Source: Devosia beringensis (GTDB lineage: Bacteria; Pseudomonadota; Alphaproteobacteria; Rhizobiales; Devosiaceae). Taken from it: 64,000 nt of DNA. Positions 56,949-64,000 of the stretch are shown here, in pieces. A model generated the notes under the pieces. It was not told where the DNA came from. It worked only from the letters and a program-made list of their open reading frames with translations, and did not search any database. The position numbers and the translations under genes are program-made. The stretch is from the NCBI RefSeq assembly GCF_014926585.1, contig NZ_CP045422.1, forward strand, positions 2,820,001 to 2,884,000. Direction: 5' to 3'. The first letter of the stretch is position 1; each line of letters starts with the position of its first letter.

Positions 56949-58958
56949 ATGAAACCCACGCTTGTCCCCAATGGGGGCAGTATCGCCCAGCTCGGTGCCA
57001 CACTCACCGAGCAGGGCGTCAATTTTGCCGTCTATTCGGAAACGGCCACCAATATCTGGGTCTCGATCTTCGACGAGCAGGACCACGAAACCGACCGCTT
57101 CGAGCTGGACGTGCACCAGGACCATATCCGTGCGGGTCTGGTCGCGGGGCTCGGCGCCGGCACGCGCTATGGCCTGCGCGCCGACGGGGAATACAATCCC
57201 GACCAGGGACTGTTCTTTGACCCGATGAAGCTGCTGGTCGACCCCTATGCCAAGCGGCTGGACCGCGTCTTCGTGCGCTCGCCACGACTACGGCTGGATC
57301 GCAGCGAAGCGGTCGATACCGCGCCGCTGATCCCCAAGGCGATCGTGGGCGATATGGGCAATGAGAACATCCTGCCGCGCAAGAAGGCGCCGGGCATGTT
57401 CTACGAGATGAATGTTCGTGGCTATACGATGCGCCACCCCAGCGTGCAGGGGCCGCTGCGCGGCACCATCGCGGCGCTGACGACACAGCGCGTCATCGAT
57501 CACCTCAAATATATCGGGGTCGACACGCTGCAACTGATGCCGACGGCTGCCTGGATCGATGAGGGCCATCTGCCCGTGCTCGGCCTCACCAATGCCTGGG
57601 GCTACAATCCGGTGGCCTATTCGGCCATCGACCCGCGGCTGGCGCCGCGCGGCCCGCAGGAATTGCGGAACATGACCGATCTCTACCGCAAGAACGGCAT
57701 CTCGGTGATCCTGGACGTGGTCTATAACCATACCGGGGAAAGCGATGCCCAAGGGCCGATGCTCAGCCTGATGGGGCTTGATGCCAAGACCTATTACCGT
57801 TTCGTGGAAGTGGACGGCAAGCAGCACCTGGTCAACGATACCGGCACAGGCAATACGCTGCGCTGCGACCATCCGGCGACGCAGCGCCTGGTGATCGACA
57901 GCCTGCGCTACTGGGTCGAAGAAATGGGCGTCTCCGGCTTCCGTTTCGACCTGGCGACCGTGCTGGCACGCGATCCGGGGTTCAACCCCGAGGCGGAGAT
58001 GCTGCAAAAGATCAAGGCCGACCCCGTACTGAGCCAGTGCATCCTCGTGGCAGAGCCCTGGGATCCAGGTCCGGGCGGCTATGCGCTGGGCCAGTTCGGC
58101 AAGGAATTCAAGGAACACAACGACACCTATCGCGACGAAATTCGCGAGTTCTGGCGCGGCGAGGACGGCAAGCTGGGCGCGCTGGCCGGCAAGGTGGCGG
58201 GTTCGGCCGAGATATTTGACTCCGCGGGGCGCAAGCCCAGCCATGGCGTCAACATGCTGGCCGTGCATGACGGGTTCACCCTGCGTGACCTCGTCAGCTA
58301 TATCGACAAGCACAACGACGCCAATGGCGAAGAAAACCGCGACGGCCACAGCCACAATGCCTCGTGGAATTGCGGCGTTGAAGGCGAGACCGAGGACGAG
58401 ACGATCATTGCCGCGCGCAAGCGCGACGTGCGGGCCATGCTGGCAACGCTGTTCGTGTCGCGCGGCGTGCCGCTGCTGCAGCAGGGCGACGAGATGTATC
58501 GCACCCAGCAGGGCAACAATAATGCCTATGCCCAGGACAACGAAATCACCTGGCTGGACTGGGAACATGGCGATGGCGACCTGGTGGATTTCGTCGCCGC
58601 GATGAGCACGTTCCGCAAGGAACACCCGGCGCTGACGCATGACCATTTCCTCACCGGCCAAGAGAAGAATGGCGTGCGGGACGTGGTCTGGCTGCATCCC
58701 GACGGGCGCGAGATGAACGAGGGCGACTGGAGCGATTCCAGCGGCTCCGTGCTCGGCATGCTGCTGCGCAACAAGGATGACGAGGTTCTGGTCTGGTTCA
58801 ACCGGCGCGCCGAGCCGGTGGTTGCCCATCTGCCGGAAGGCGCGTGGGTCGTTGGCGTCGAATCCGACAATACCGCGGCAGTGGCGATTGCCGAGGGCAC
58901 AGCAACGCTGACGCCCCGGTCCGTCGTTGCCCTGGTGCGACCGACGGACAGTGAATGA
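56949..58958 (+). CDS. glgX: Glycogen debranching enzyme
   Basis: The 669-residue GH13 isoamylase-type enzyme has an N-terminal CBM48 (TLTEQGVNFAVYSETATNIWVSIFD in part) and a catalytic barrel with Asp334 (FRFDLATVL), Glu369 (VAEPWDPG) and Asp441 (AVHDGF). It removes short alpha-1,6 branches left by GlgP. ATG 56949 starts the fold directly; the frame is open further upstream over the pgm end, but that part is low-complexity. It lies 13 bases after pgm and overlaps the next gene by four. Confidence 0.94.
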   Translation: MKPTLVPNGGSIAQLGATLTEQGVNFAVYSETATNIWVSIFDEQDHETDRFELDVHQDHIRAGLVAGLGAGTRYGLRADGEYNPDQGLFFDPMKLLVDPYAKRLDRVFVRSPRLRLDRSEAVDTAPLIPKAIVGDMGNENILPRKKAPGMFYEMNVRGYTMRHPSVQGPLRGTIAALTTQRVIDHLKYIGVDTLQLMPTAAWIDEGHLPVLGLTNAWGYNPVAYSAIDPRLAPRGPQELRNMTDLYRKNGISVILDVVYNHTGESDAQGPMLSLMGLDAKTYYRFVEVDGKQHLVNDTGTGNTLRCDHPATQRLVIDSLRYWVEEMGVSGFRFDLATVLARDPGFNPEAEMLQKIKADPVLSQCILVAEPWDPGPGGYALGQFGKEFKEHNDTYRDEIREFWRGEDGKLGALAGKVAGSAEIFDSAGRKPSHGVNMLAVHDGFTLRDLVSYIDKHNDANGEENRDGHSHNASWNCGVEGETEDETIIAARKRDVRAMLATLFVSRGVPLLQQGDEMYRTQQGNNNAYAQDNEITWLDWEHGDGDLVDFVAAMSTFRKEHPALTHDHFLTGQEKNGVRDVVWLHPDGREMNEGDWSDSSGSVLGMLLRNKDDEVLVWFNRRAEPVVAHLPEGAWVVGVESDNTAAVAIAEGTATLTPRSVVALVRPTDSE

Positions 58959-59689
58959 TCGTCGCCCAGCTCAGCGACATTCACGCTGACGGATCTGCAG
59001 CGCGGCTGCAGCGGTTGGACCAGGTTCTCGCCTGGCTCAGGCCGCTGCGGCCGGACGCCATCATCGTCAGCGGCGATCTGGCGGAGTTCGAACACGCTGA
59101 CAGCTACGCCGCCATAGGCGACCGCCTCGACAGTACCGGCGCGCCCTATTACGTGGTGCCGGGCAATGTCGATGACCATCACGCGATGGGACGGGTGTTC
59201 GGCCCACAGATGGGCTGGAGCGACAGGCGCCCGCTGAACTGCGTCGGCGCGGTTGGCGCCGAGCTGCGGGTGATCGGGCTGGACGTTACCGTGGCGGGCG
59301 CCCATCACGGCGATGCGGCGCCGGTGCTCGACTGGCTGGCGACGACGCTGGAGGCGGACGGGCCGCCGGCGCTGATCTTTCAGCACCAGCATCCTTTCCT
59401 GTGCGGCATTGACGAGAAAGACCGCAATATCTGCCGCAATGGCGACAGGTTGGCGCAGGTGATCAAGGCCGCCCGCAACCCGGTGCTGGGATTGACCTGC
59501 GGCCATGTGCACCGGCCGATGTTCACCCGCTTTGCCGAGCGTGCCGCGACGATGGCGCCATCCGTCACCCGCGCCAACCGGCTGCGGCTGGATGGGCGCG
59601 AGCCCGCGATCAGCGATCCGCCGGGCCTATTGGTGCATCACCTGAAGGATGGGCGACTGGTCAGCCATGTGGTGATGGTCGGCAGCTGA
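58955..59689 (+). CDS. Calcineurin-like metallophosphoesterase
   Basis: The 244-residue phosphoesterase shows the metal motifs in order: D-x-H in LSDIH (Asp8, His10), GDLAE, GNVDDHH, FQHQHPF and GHVHRPMF. The layout fits class III cyclic-nucleotide phosphodiesterases (CpdA type) and glycerophosphodiesterases; the usual GNHD is GNVDD here. Its ATG overlaps the glgX stop (ATGA), so it is the last gene of the glycogen cluster. A regulatory role such as second-messenger hydrolysis is conceivable but unproven. Confidence 0.85.
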   Translation: MIVAQLSDIHADGSAARLQRLDQVLAWLRPLRPDAIIVSGDLAEFEHADSYAAIGDRLDSTGAPYYVVPGNVDDHHAMGRVFGPQMGWSDRRPLNCVGAVGAELRVIGLDVTVAGAHHGDAAPVLDWLATTLEADGPPALIFQHQHPFLCGIDEKDRNICRNGDRLAQVIKAARNPVLGLTCGHVHRPMFTRFAERAATMAPSVTRANRLRLDGREPAISDPPGLLVHHLKDGRLVSHVVMVGS

Positions 59690-59767
59690 ACGCCGCCGAA
59701 GCCGTCCGGCTGGCTGGCTATTCAGCCGCCTTGCCATTCGAGCATAGCTCTCATGGCCTTCTCAGCT

Positions 59768-59792
59768 AAAATCCCGCCACTGACAGGATTTT
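59768..59792 (-). terminator. Terminator of the urease-accessory operon
   Basis: AAAATCC (59768-59774) and GGATTTT (59786-59792) form a hairpin with an 11-base loop just after the ureG stop, between converging transcripts. The AAAA/TTTT flanks let it work in either direction. Confidence 0.6.
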
Positions 59793-59797
59793 GCCTT

Positions 59798-60436
59798 TCA
59801 GGCCGCTTCCAAGTCAACCAGACCGCCGGCCCGCTCGATGAAGGCGATGATCTGATCGAGGCTTTCGTGCCGCAGCAGGTCGGTGAAGACATAGGGGCGG
59901 CCCTCGCGGACCTTGATGGTGTCGCTTTCCATGACCTCAAGGCTGGCCCCGACATAGGGCGCCAGGTCGGTATGGGTGATGATCAGCAGATCGGAGCGGG
60001 CGATGGCCGGCCCGCCCTTGCGGGGGATCTTTTCGCCCTGGGCCACCGAGATGACGTAGAGGGTGATGTCCGCCAGGTCGGGCGAGAAAGTCGCCGCCAG
60101 ATTGTCGCCGCCGCTTTCGATCAGGATGATGTCGAGATCGGGAAACTTGCGGTTGAGATCGTCGATGGCCGCCAGGTTGAGCGAGGCATCCTCGCGGATG
60201 GCGGTATGCGGACAGCCGCCGGTTTCGACGCCGACAATGCGATCTTCGGAAATGGCCTGGGCGCGCGCCAGGATCAGCGCATCCTCGCGGGTATAGATGT
60301 CATTGGTGACCACGGCCATGGAGTAGCGGTCCCGCATGGCCTTGAGCAGGTTTTCGCACAAGGTGGTCTTGCCCGAGCCGACGGGGCCGCCGATGCCGAT
60401 GCGAAGAGGTCCGTTTGGGCTTCTGGTGACGTTCAT
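59798..60436 (-). CDS. ureG: Urease accessory GTPase UreG
   Basis: The 212-residue SIMIBI GTPase has P-loop GGPVGSGKT (residues 16-24), the nickel-binding Cys75-Pro-His77 in GGCPH, ESGGDN and the guanine-specificity THTD. UreG couples GTP hydrolysis to nickel delivery into apo-urease with UreF, UreH/D and UreE. It overlaps the DUF3995-type gene by four bases and is the last gene of its operon. Confidence 0.95.
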   Translation of the reverse strand: MNVTRSPNGPLRIGIGGPVGSGKTTLCENLLKAMRDRYSMAVVTNDIYTREDALILARAQAISEDRIVGVETGGCPHTAIREDASLNLAAIDDLNRKFPDLDIILIESGGDNLAATFSPDLADITLYVISVAQGEKIPRKGGPAIARSDLLIITHTDLAPYVGASLEVMESDTIKVREGRPYVFTDLLRHESLDQIIAFIERAGGLVDLEAA

Positions 60437-60864
60437 AGCAGCCTCAGGATCACGAGTAGGAGGAAGCCTGCGCCGAGCAGCAGGCAGAGCGGCGAATAGA
60501 CCCGGCGGTCATTGAGCCGGAAATTGGGTTCGGGGGTTTTCTGCGCCCACCAGGATGTATAGCCGATGATGCCGCGCCCGAGGAACAGGGCGGCCAGGGG
60601 GATGCCGAGCAGGGTCAGCGCGACGCCGCCGCTGTCATGGTCGGCGAGGGCAAGCGCCAGCACCCCGGCCAGCAGCTTCCCCAGAGCGATCGCCAGAGAG
60701 ATCCGCTTGCGCGGCATGTGCTGGATATCGCGGGTGCCGACCACGGTCTGGGCCAGCAGCTTTTCAGTGCGGATGGGCCAGGTCTGGCCGATCGACCAGA
60801 TCAGGTGGGCCACGGACACCGCCAGCAGCAGGACAAACATCAGGGAGGCCAGCGGGATGCTCAT
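60433..60864 (-). CDS. DUF3995-like membrane protein in ure operon
   Basis: The 143-residue protein has four predicted membrane helices (residues about 5-25, 58-75, 80-100 and 122-142) and the W-x2-G-x2-WP motif of DUF3995 (IWSIGQTWP). The family has no known function. It is embedded between ureF and ureG with four-base overlaps on both sides, so it is made together with the nickel chaperones; a role in nickel or urea handling at the membrane is a reasonable guess only. Confidence 0.8.
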   Translation of the reverse strand: MSIPLASLMFVLLLAVSVAHLIWSIGQTWPIRTEKLLAQTVVGTRDIQHMPRKRISLAIALGKLLAGVLALALADHDSGGVALTLLGIPLAALFLGRGIIGYTSWWAQKTPEPNFRLNDRRVYSPLCLLLGAGFLLLVILRLL

Positions 60865-61523
60865 GAGCGAAAAATCCTTGTCGTCAGCGTTTCATGGGCC
60901 ATCTGGGCAATATCAGCGGCATAGGCAACCGCGCCAATATCGTCCAGTGCGGCATGCTGGCACAGATCGGCCATGGCGGCGATGTCACCTTCCAGCGCCG
61001 CCATGATCGCCAGGCCATCGGACTGACCGATCGGCACCAGGCGCACCGCGACCGAGACCTGGCTGTGCACGGTGGCGGTCAGGTAGGAGAGCAGCGTCGA
61101 CTCCAGGTCGATGGCGTGGCCGGCGGCAATGGCGCCCACGGCGATGGGGTAGGGGCAGGGCTGCGGCAGATGCGCCAGGACCGGGGTGGGCCAGGCCTTG
61201 AGAGCCGTGGCGAACGCGGCGCCGGTGATGGTGGTTTCCTCGTGCCGTTCGCGGGCCGGGGTGAGCGCCAGGCAGAGATCGGCCAGCTCCCGCAGCGCGT
61301 GGGGATCGAAGCAGGCGCGATGGGCATGGGCGAGCAGGATGGCATCGGTGCGCAGGCTGCCATGGGTGAGCACGCTGCCGACCCATTGCCCGGTCGTGTC
61401 ACGATCATGCACGGTGCCACTGAGAATCGCGGATTCCAGGCCTGCGGACCATGCGAAGGCGCCCACCGGGAATGCGGGGGACAGCCAGGTCAGCAGTTTC
61501 TGCAGGTCGGCAGGCGCGGTCAT
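60861..61523 (-). CDS. ureF: Urease accessory protein UreF
   Basis: The 220-residue all-helical protein has the UreF signatures: LLTWLSPAFPVGAFAWSAGLE in part near the start, ETTITGAAFATAL in the middle and SQVSVAVRLVPIGQSDG. UreF joins UreD/H and UreG in the complex that loads nickel into urease. It overlaps ureE and the DUF3995-type gene by four bases each. Confidence 0.93.
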   Translation of the reverse strand: MTAPADLQKLLTWLSPAFPVGAFAWSAGLESAILSGTVHDRDTTGQWVGSVLTHGSLRTDAILLAHAHRACFDPHALRELADLCLALTPARERHEETTITGAAFATALKAWPTPVLAHLPQPCPYPIAVGAIAAGHAIDLESTLLSYLTATVHSQVSVAVRLVPIGQSDGLAIMAALEGDIAAMADLCQHAALDDIGAVAYAADIAQMAHETLTTRIFRS

Positions 61524-61984
61524 CGGGCGAGCAAAGCGTGGCCGGTATCGCCATGGCTGTGATAGGCGCCATGCTCGGCGAAAAACGGTTCGGTGACGTC
61601 GGCCACGGCGGCGCCCAGGCCTTCGAGCATGGTCTTTAGCACATGGTCGCGCTTGATGAGGATGCGGCCTTCCTCAAGCTGGGCGGAGGTGTGGCGATTG
61701 CCGATATGCCAGGCGAGGCGAACCAGATGGGCGGTGGAGCTGGCGTGGATGGCGTATAGCAGTTCGGGTGCCGCAACGATGGCGATGACTCGGCCATTGT
61801 CCAGCTCGAGGGCGCCATCGTGATCGAGGGTCACCGTGCTGGGAAAATCCACCATGACTTCGGTGCCGCCCGCGCAGGTCAGCAGCTTGCGGCGCAGGCG
61901 CCGTTCATCATGGGCCAGGGTGATGGTATCGAGCGGTGCGCCCCGGCCATGATGGGCGGGCAGGTGCGAGATGGCGCGGAGCAT
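61520..61984 (-). CDS. ureE: Urease accessory nickel chaperone UreE
   Basis: The 154-residue protein has the UreE two-domain layout: an N-terminal peptide-binding domain (DTITLAHDERRLRRKLLTC in part), then the metal-binding domain with IGNRHTSAQLEEGRILIKRDHV in part. The C-terminal tail has only a few histidines (YHSHGDTGH), fewer than in Klebsiella UreE. ATG 61984 has AAGGAAT upstream. It is first in the ureE-ureF-DUF3995-ureG run; ureA, ureB, ureC and ureD are absent here. Confidence 0.93.
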   Translation of the reverse strand: MLRAISHLPAHHGRGAPLDTITLAHDERRLRRKLLTCAGGTEVMVDFPSTVTLDHDGALELDNGRVIAIVAAPELLYAIHASSTAHLVRLAWHIGNRHTSAQLEEGRILIKRDHVLKTMLEGLGAAVADVTEPFFAEHGAYHSHGDTGHALLAR

Positions 61985-62098
61985 GTGCAATTCCTTGGGG
62001 CGAGCCCGGTGGTCAAAGGCTTCCCAACCTTGCACCTATTCTAGCTGCTCCAGCGCCCGGAATGAAGAGGCCGCGTCGCCCTAAATCAGCCCGCCGGC

Positions 62099-62485
62099 TC
62101 AAGGAATGTTGTTGATTTCCGAGCAGGTCAGGACGGGCTCGGCATCCGCGTCAAGGGTCGCGTCGAGCAGACTTGCCTCCACCCCCTTGGTGGTCCAGAT
62201 CCATTTGCCGGCGGCATAGCGGACACCCGAGCCCGAGAGGACGGCGGCAAAGACCAGCGGTTGTGTTTCATCGGCCAGCGGCACTATGGCCAGGAAGTTG
62301 GGGGCCGCATTGATATAGGTGACCACGACTGGGGTTTCCGTGCCGCAATCGTAGCGCATGACGCGCTGATCGAAATCGCCGGACTGGGTGGTGATCGTCA
62401 GCTGCAGCGCGGTTTCGGCGGCTGTTGATGCGCCGGTCAGTGCGAGAGCGGAAAGGACGGTAGCAACAAGCAGTCTGGCTGGCAT
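62099..62485 (-). CDS. MliC-type lysozyme inhibitor
   Basis: The 128-residue secreted protein has a Sec signal (cleavage near residue 22, ASTAAE) and an MliC beta-barrel: MRYDCGTETPVVVTYIN, FAAVLSGSGVRYAAGKWIWTTKG in part, and a C-terminal TCSEI whose Cys pairs with the first. MliC/PliC proteins bind c-type lysozyme; the SGVRYA segment is the conserved active-site blocker. ATG 62485 has GGAG eight bases upstream. There is no lipobox, so it is periplasmic rather than membrane-bound. Confidence 0.85.
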   Translation of the reverse strand: MPARLLVATVLSALALTGASTAAETALQLTITTQSGDFDQRVMRYDCGTETPVVVTYINAAPNFLAIVPLADETQPLVFAAVLSGSGVRYAAGKWIWTTKGVEASLLDATLDADAEPVLTCSEINNIP

Positions 62486-62630
62486 GGGTGAACTCCGTTT
62501 GGCTTGGGGCGATAAGAGCACAGGCAGGCGGCGGAATTGCGGAGGCCGGGGCGGACAGCATCAGCCGCCTGCGCCGGGAGGTCAAAGCTGGCTTGGGCCC
62601 TTGTCGGATCGGCCAATCGCGGCCGATGGA

Positions 62631-63080
62631 TCAGACCAGATAGACGAGCAGAATAGCGCCGAGGACGGCCACGGCATCTTCGAGCAGGGCGGCGGGCAGA
62701 TCGCGACCAAAGGCCTTGGCCAGCCTGCTGCGCAGTTCGGCGCCGGCCAGGGTGCCGATGACCGCGCCGATGGCACCCAGGATGGCACCGATGATCCAGT
62801 CGCCGGTGAGCAGACCACCAGCCAGGGCGCCGACCACGATACGGGTGCCGAACTGAATCGCCACCTTGCGGCTGGGCGTGTTGGGCAACTGGTCCGTCAC
62901 CAGTTCGGCGATGGCCAGCAGGGCCAGGACGACGAGGGTAATGATATGGCCGACAAAGCTGAGAGGGCTGGCACTCAAATCAATCCAGCCGAGCCAGGCG
63001 GCCAGGGAAATGGCTGCCAGCGGCGTCATGGCCCGCAGGCCCGCAACGACGCCGATCAGTAGTGCAAAGACATAAAGCAT
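62631..63080 (-). CDS. DUF4126 membrane protein
   Basis: The 149-residue membrane protein has about four helices and matches the DUF4126 family: an N-terminal LLIGVVAGLRAMTPLAAISLAAWLGW (in part), a LPNTPSRKVAIQFGTR loop, and a C-terminal glycine-rich pair of helices. The function is unknown. ATG 63080 starts directly at the first helix; ribosome-site support is weak. Confidence 0.75.
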   Translation of the reverse strand: MLYVFALLIGVVAGLRAMTPLAAISLAAWLGWIDLSASPLSFVGHIITLVVLALLAIAELVTDQLPNTPSRKVAIQFGTRIVVGALAGGLLTGDWIIGAILGAIGAVIGTLAGAELRSRLAKAFGRDLPAALLEDAVAVLGAILLVYLV

Positions 63081-63156
63081 GATGTTTGCCCCTATAGAGG
63101 CGGTCTGGTGACCGCGCGACAATAGTGGCGCGTCCGGCAGATGTCGGCAAGATGGA

Positions 63157-64000
63157 TCAATTGCGCGTCAGCAGGTAAAGCGCGCCGGGAATGGGCTGAT
63201 CGCGCTCCTGGCGGATGGGGCGGCTCTGCGTGACATCGAGGGTGAAACCGAACTGATCTGCCAGGCGCGCAATATAGGCTGCGGGATGCGCAAAGCGGCC
63301 GCTCGAGCGCAGGACCGGCGCGTCGCCGGCAGTGGTTTCCACCGAGAAAACGAGCAGACCCTGCGGCACCAGAAGGGTCGCCGTTGCTGCAAATATCGCT
63401 TCGAGAGGGCCGAGATAGACAAAGACATCGGCGGCGGTGACCAGATCATAGGGGCCGACCAAAGCGGGGTCGTTGGCTATGCTGTCGAGCAGGTCGCCGG
63501 TGCGTAGATGTCGATAGAGGCCGCGTTCATGGGCCTTACGGGTCATGCGGGGGGCGATGTCGATGCCGTGGATAGTGGCCACCAGGTCGCTGAGCGCCGC
63601 GCCGACCAGGCCGGTGCCGCAGCCCAGATCGAGCAGGCTGGCAAAGGGGGCGCGCTCGGCCAGCAGGGCGCGGATGGCCTGGGGGATGCGGTAGTTGAGG
63701 TCGCCGGTCAGATGCGCGTCGAAATCGTCGGCATAGGTATCGAAAAGGTCTGCCACGTAGCCGGTGGCCTGCACATCGGCCGGTCCGGACAGGGAGGCCA
63801 GCATGTGGGCGGCGTAGCGGTCATAGGGCACGATGGCCAGAGCCCGGGCAAAGCTGATCTTTGCCGCGTTCTGGTCGCCCAGATCGAGTTGCGCCTTGCC
63901 CAAGCCGCGCCAGGCGGCGCTGTCCTTGGGGCGCAGGGCCAGCGCGGCCGTGAAGGCCGCGACGGCCTCGTCCGGGCGGCCGCCGGCCAGCAGGGCTTCG
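63157..64000 (-). CDS. TPR-containing SAM methyltransferase, 5' end beyond window
   Basis: The reading frame runs to the window edge without a stop, so the start lies outside. From the edge inward it shows TPR-like helices (EAVAAFTAALALRPKD, then AAWRGLGKAQLDLGDQNAA) and then a class I methyltransferase domain with motif I LLDLGCGTGLVGAALSDL, GIDIAPRM, DLVTAADVFVYLG and a C-terminal strand GALYLLTRN. TTG 63903 is inside the TPR segment and is not a start. It resembles predicted TPR-methyltransferases of alphaproteobacteria; the substrate is unknown. Confidence 0.85.
   Translation of the reverse strand, partial: EALLAGGRPDEAVAAFTAALALRPKDSAAWRGLGKAQLDLGDQNAAKISFARALAIVPYDRYAAHMLASLSGPADVQATGYVADLFDTYADDFDAHLTGDLNYRIPQAIRALLAERAPFASLLDLGCGTGLVGAALSDLVATIHGIDIAPRMTRKAHERGLYRHLRTGDLLDSIANDPALVGPYDLVTAADVFVYLGPLEAIFAATATLLVPQGLLVFSVETTAGDAPVLRSSGRFAHPAAYIARLADQFGFTLDVTQSRPIRQERDQPIPGALYLLTRN

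Overview
The window is about 64 kb of high-GC DNA from an alphaproteobacterium. The extended PstC/PstA permeases, FNR/FixK-type boxes, a CAU isoleucine tRNA with C4/C5 in its acceptor stem, a PcaR-type IclR regulator, and a ROK regulator beside a fructose/ribose-type ABC importer all point to Hyphomicrobiales, perhaps the Devosia group. The genus is an inference from gene content only. Coding density is high, and many adjacent genes overlap by 1-11 bases.

Layout. 0.3-3.7 kb: yjbQ with a TauE-type exporter, a SIMPL-domain protein, and a fumarylacetoacetase-fold dehydratase. 3.7-5.2 kb: an alpha-ketoglutarate semialdehyde dehydrogenase that pairs with the dehydratase as the lower half of a Weimberg-type pentonate pathway. 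5.2-8.5 kb: an aminotransferase, a rhodanese and a MocR regulator, with shared GATACAAT sites. 8.7-13.9 kb: an unrecognised Tat-exported protein, a glycine-zipper lipoprotein, a membrane protein and an alpha/beta hydrolase. 14.0-18.9 kb: ROK regulator, sugar ABC importer and SDR, translationally coupled. 19.0-20.6 kb: an MFS exporter.

20.6-23.4 kb is the accessory part. Three small genes in lower-GC DNA are followed by a complete IS110-family element. Its 5' non-coding end folds into a bridge RNA. I can match both guide pairs of that RNA to the element ends and to the flanking target, and this fixes the element boundaries and a CT core. The target was a REP-like palindrome.

23.4-29.9 kb: phosphate regulon phoB-phoU-pstBACS on the minus strand with a PHO box and no phoR. 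30.0-31.7 kb: a divergent IclR regulator and 2-keto-4-pentenoate hydratase-like gene. 31.84 kb: tRNA-Ile(CAU). 32.0-35.8 kb: iron-siderophore-type ABC importer divergent from a methyltransferase. 36.0-39.1 kb: MacAB-like efflux genes with an FNR box. 39.2-40.5 kb: hemN with an FNR box. 40.9-44.0 kb: an HWE sensor kinase coupled to a stand-alone receiver. 44.0-47.7 kb: LysE exporter, nucleoside hydrolase and a Kef-type antiporter. 47.8-59.7 kb: a full glycogen cluster glgP-glgB-glgC-glgA-pgm-glgX plus a phosphoesterase. 59.8-62.0 kb: ureE-ureF-DUF3995-ureG without urease structural genes. 62.1-64.0 kb: an MliC-type inhibitor, a DUF4126 membrane protein and a TPR-methyltransferase cut by the window end.

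The most notable finding is the IS110 bridge RNA, read end to end. Other items worth checking are the FNR-type boxes at hemN and at the efflux operon, the MocR operator set, the metal ABC/methyltransferase pair, the urease accessory cluster without urease, and an unexplained structured 390-base gap at 40.5 kb.
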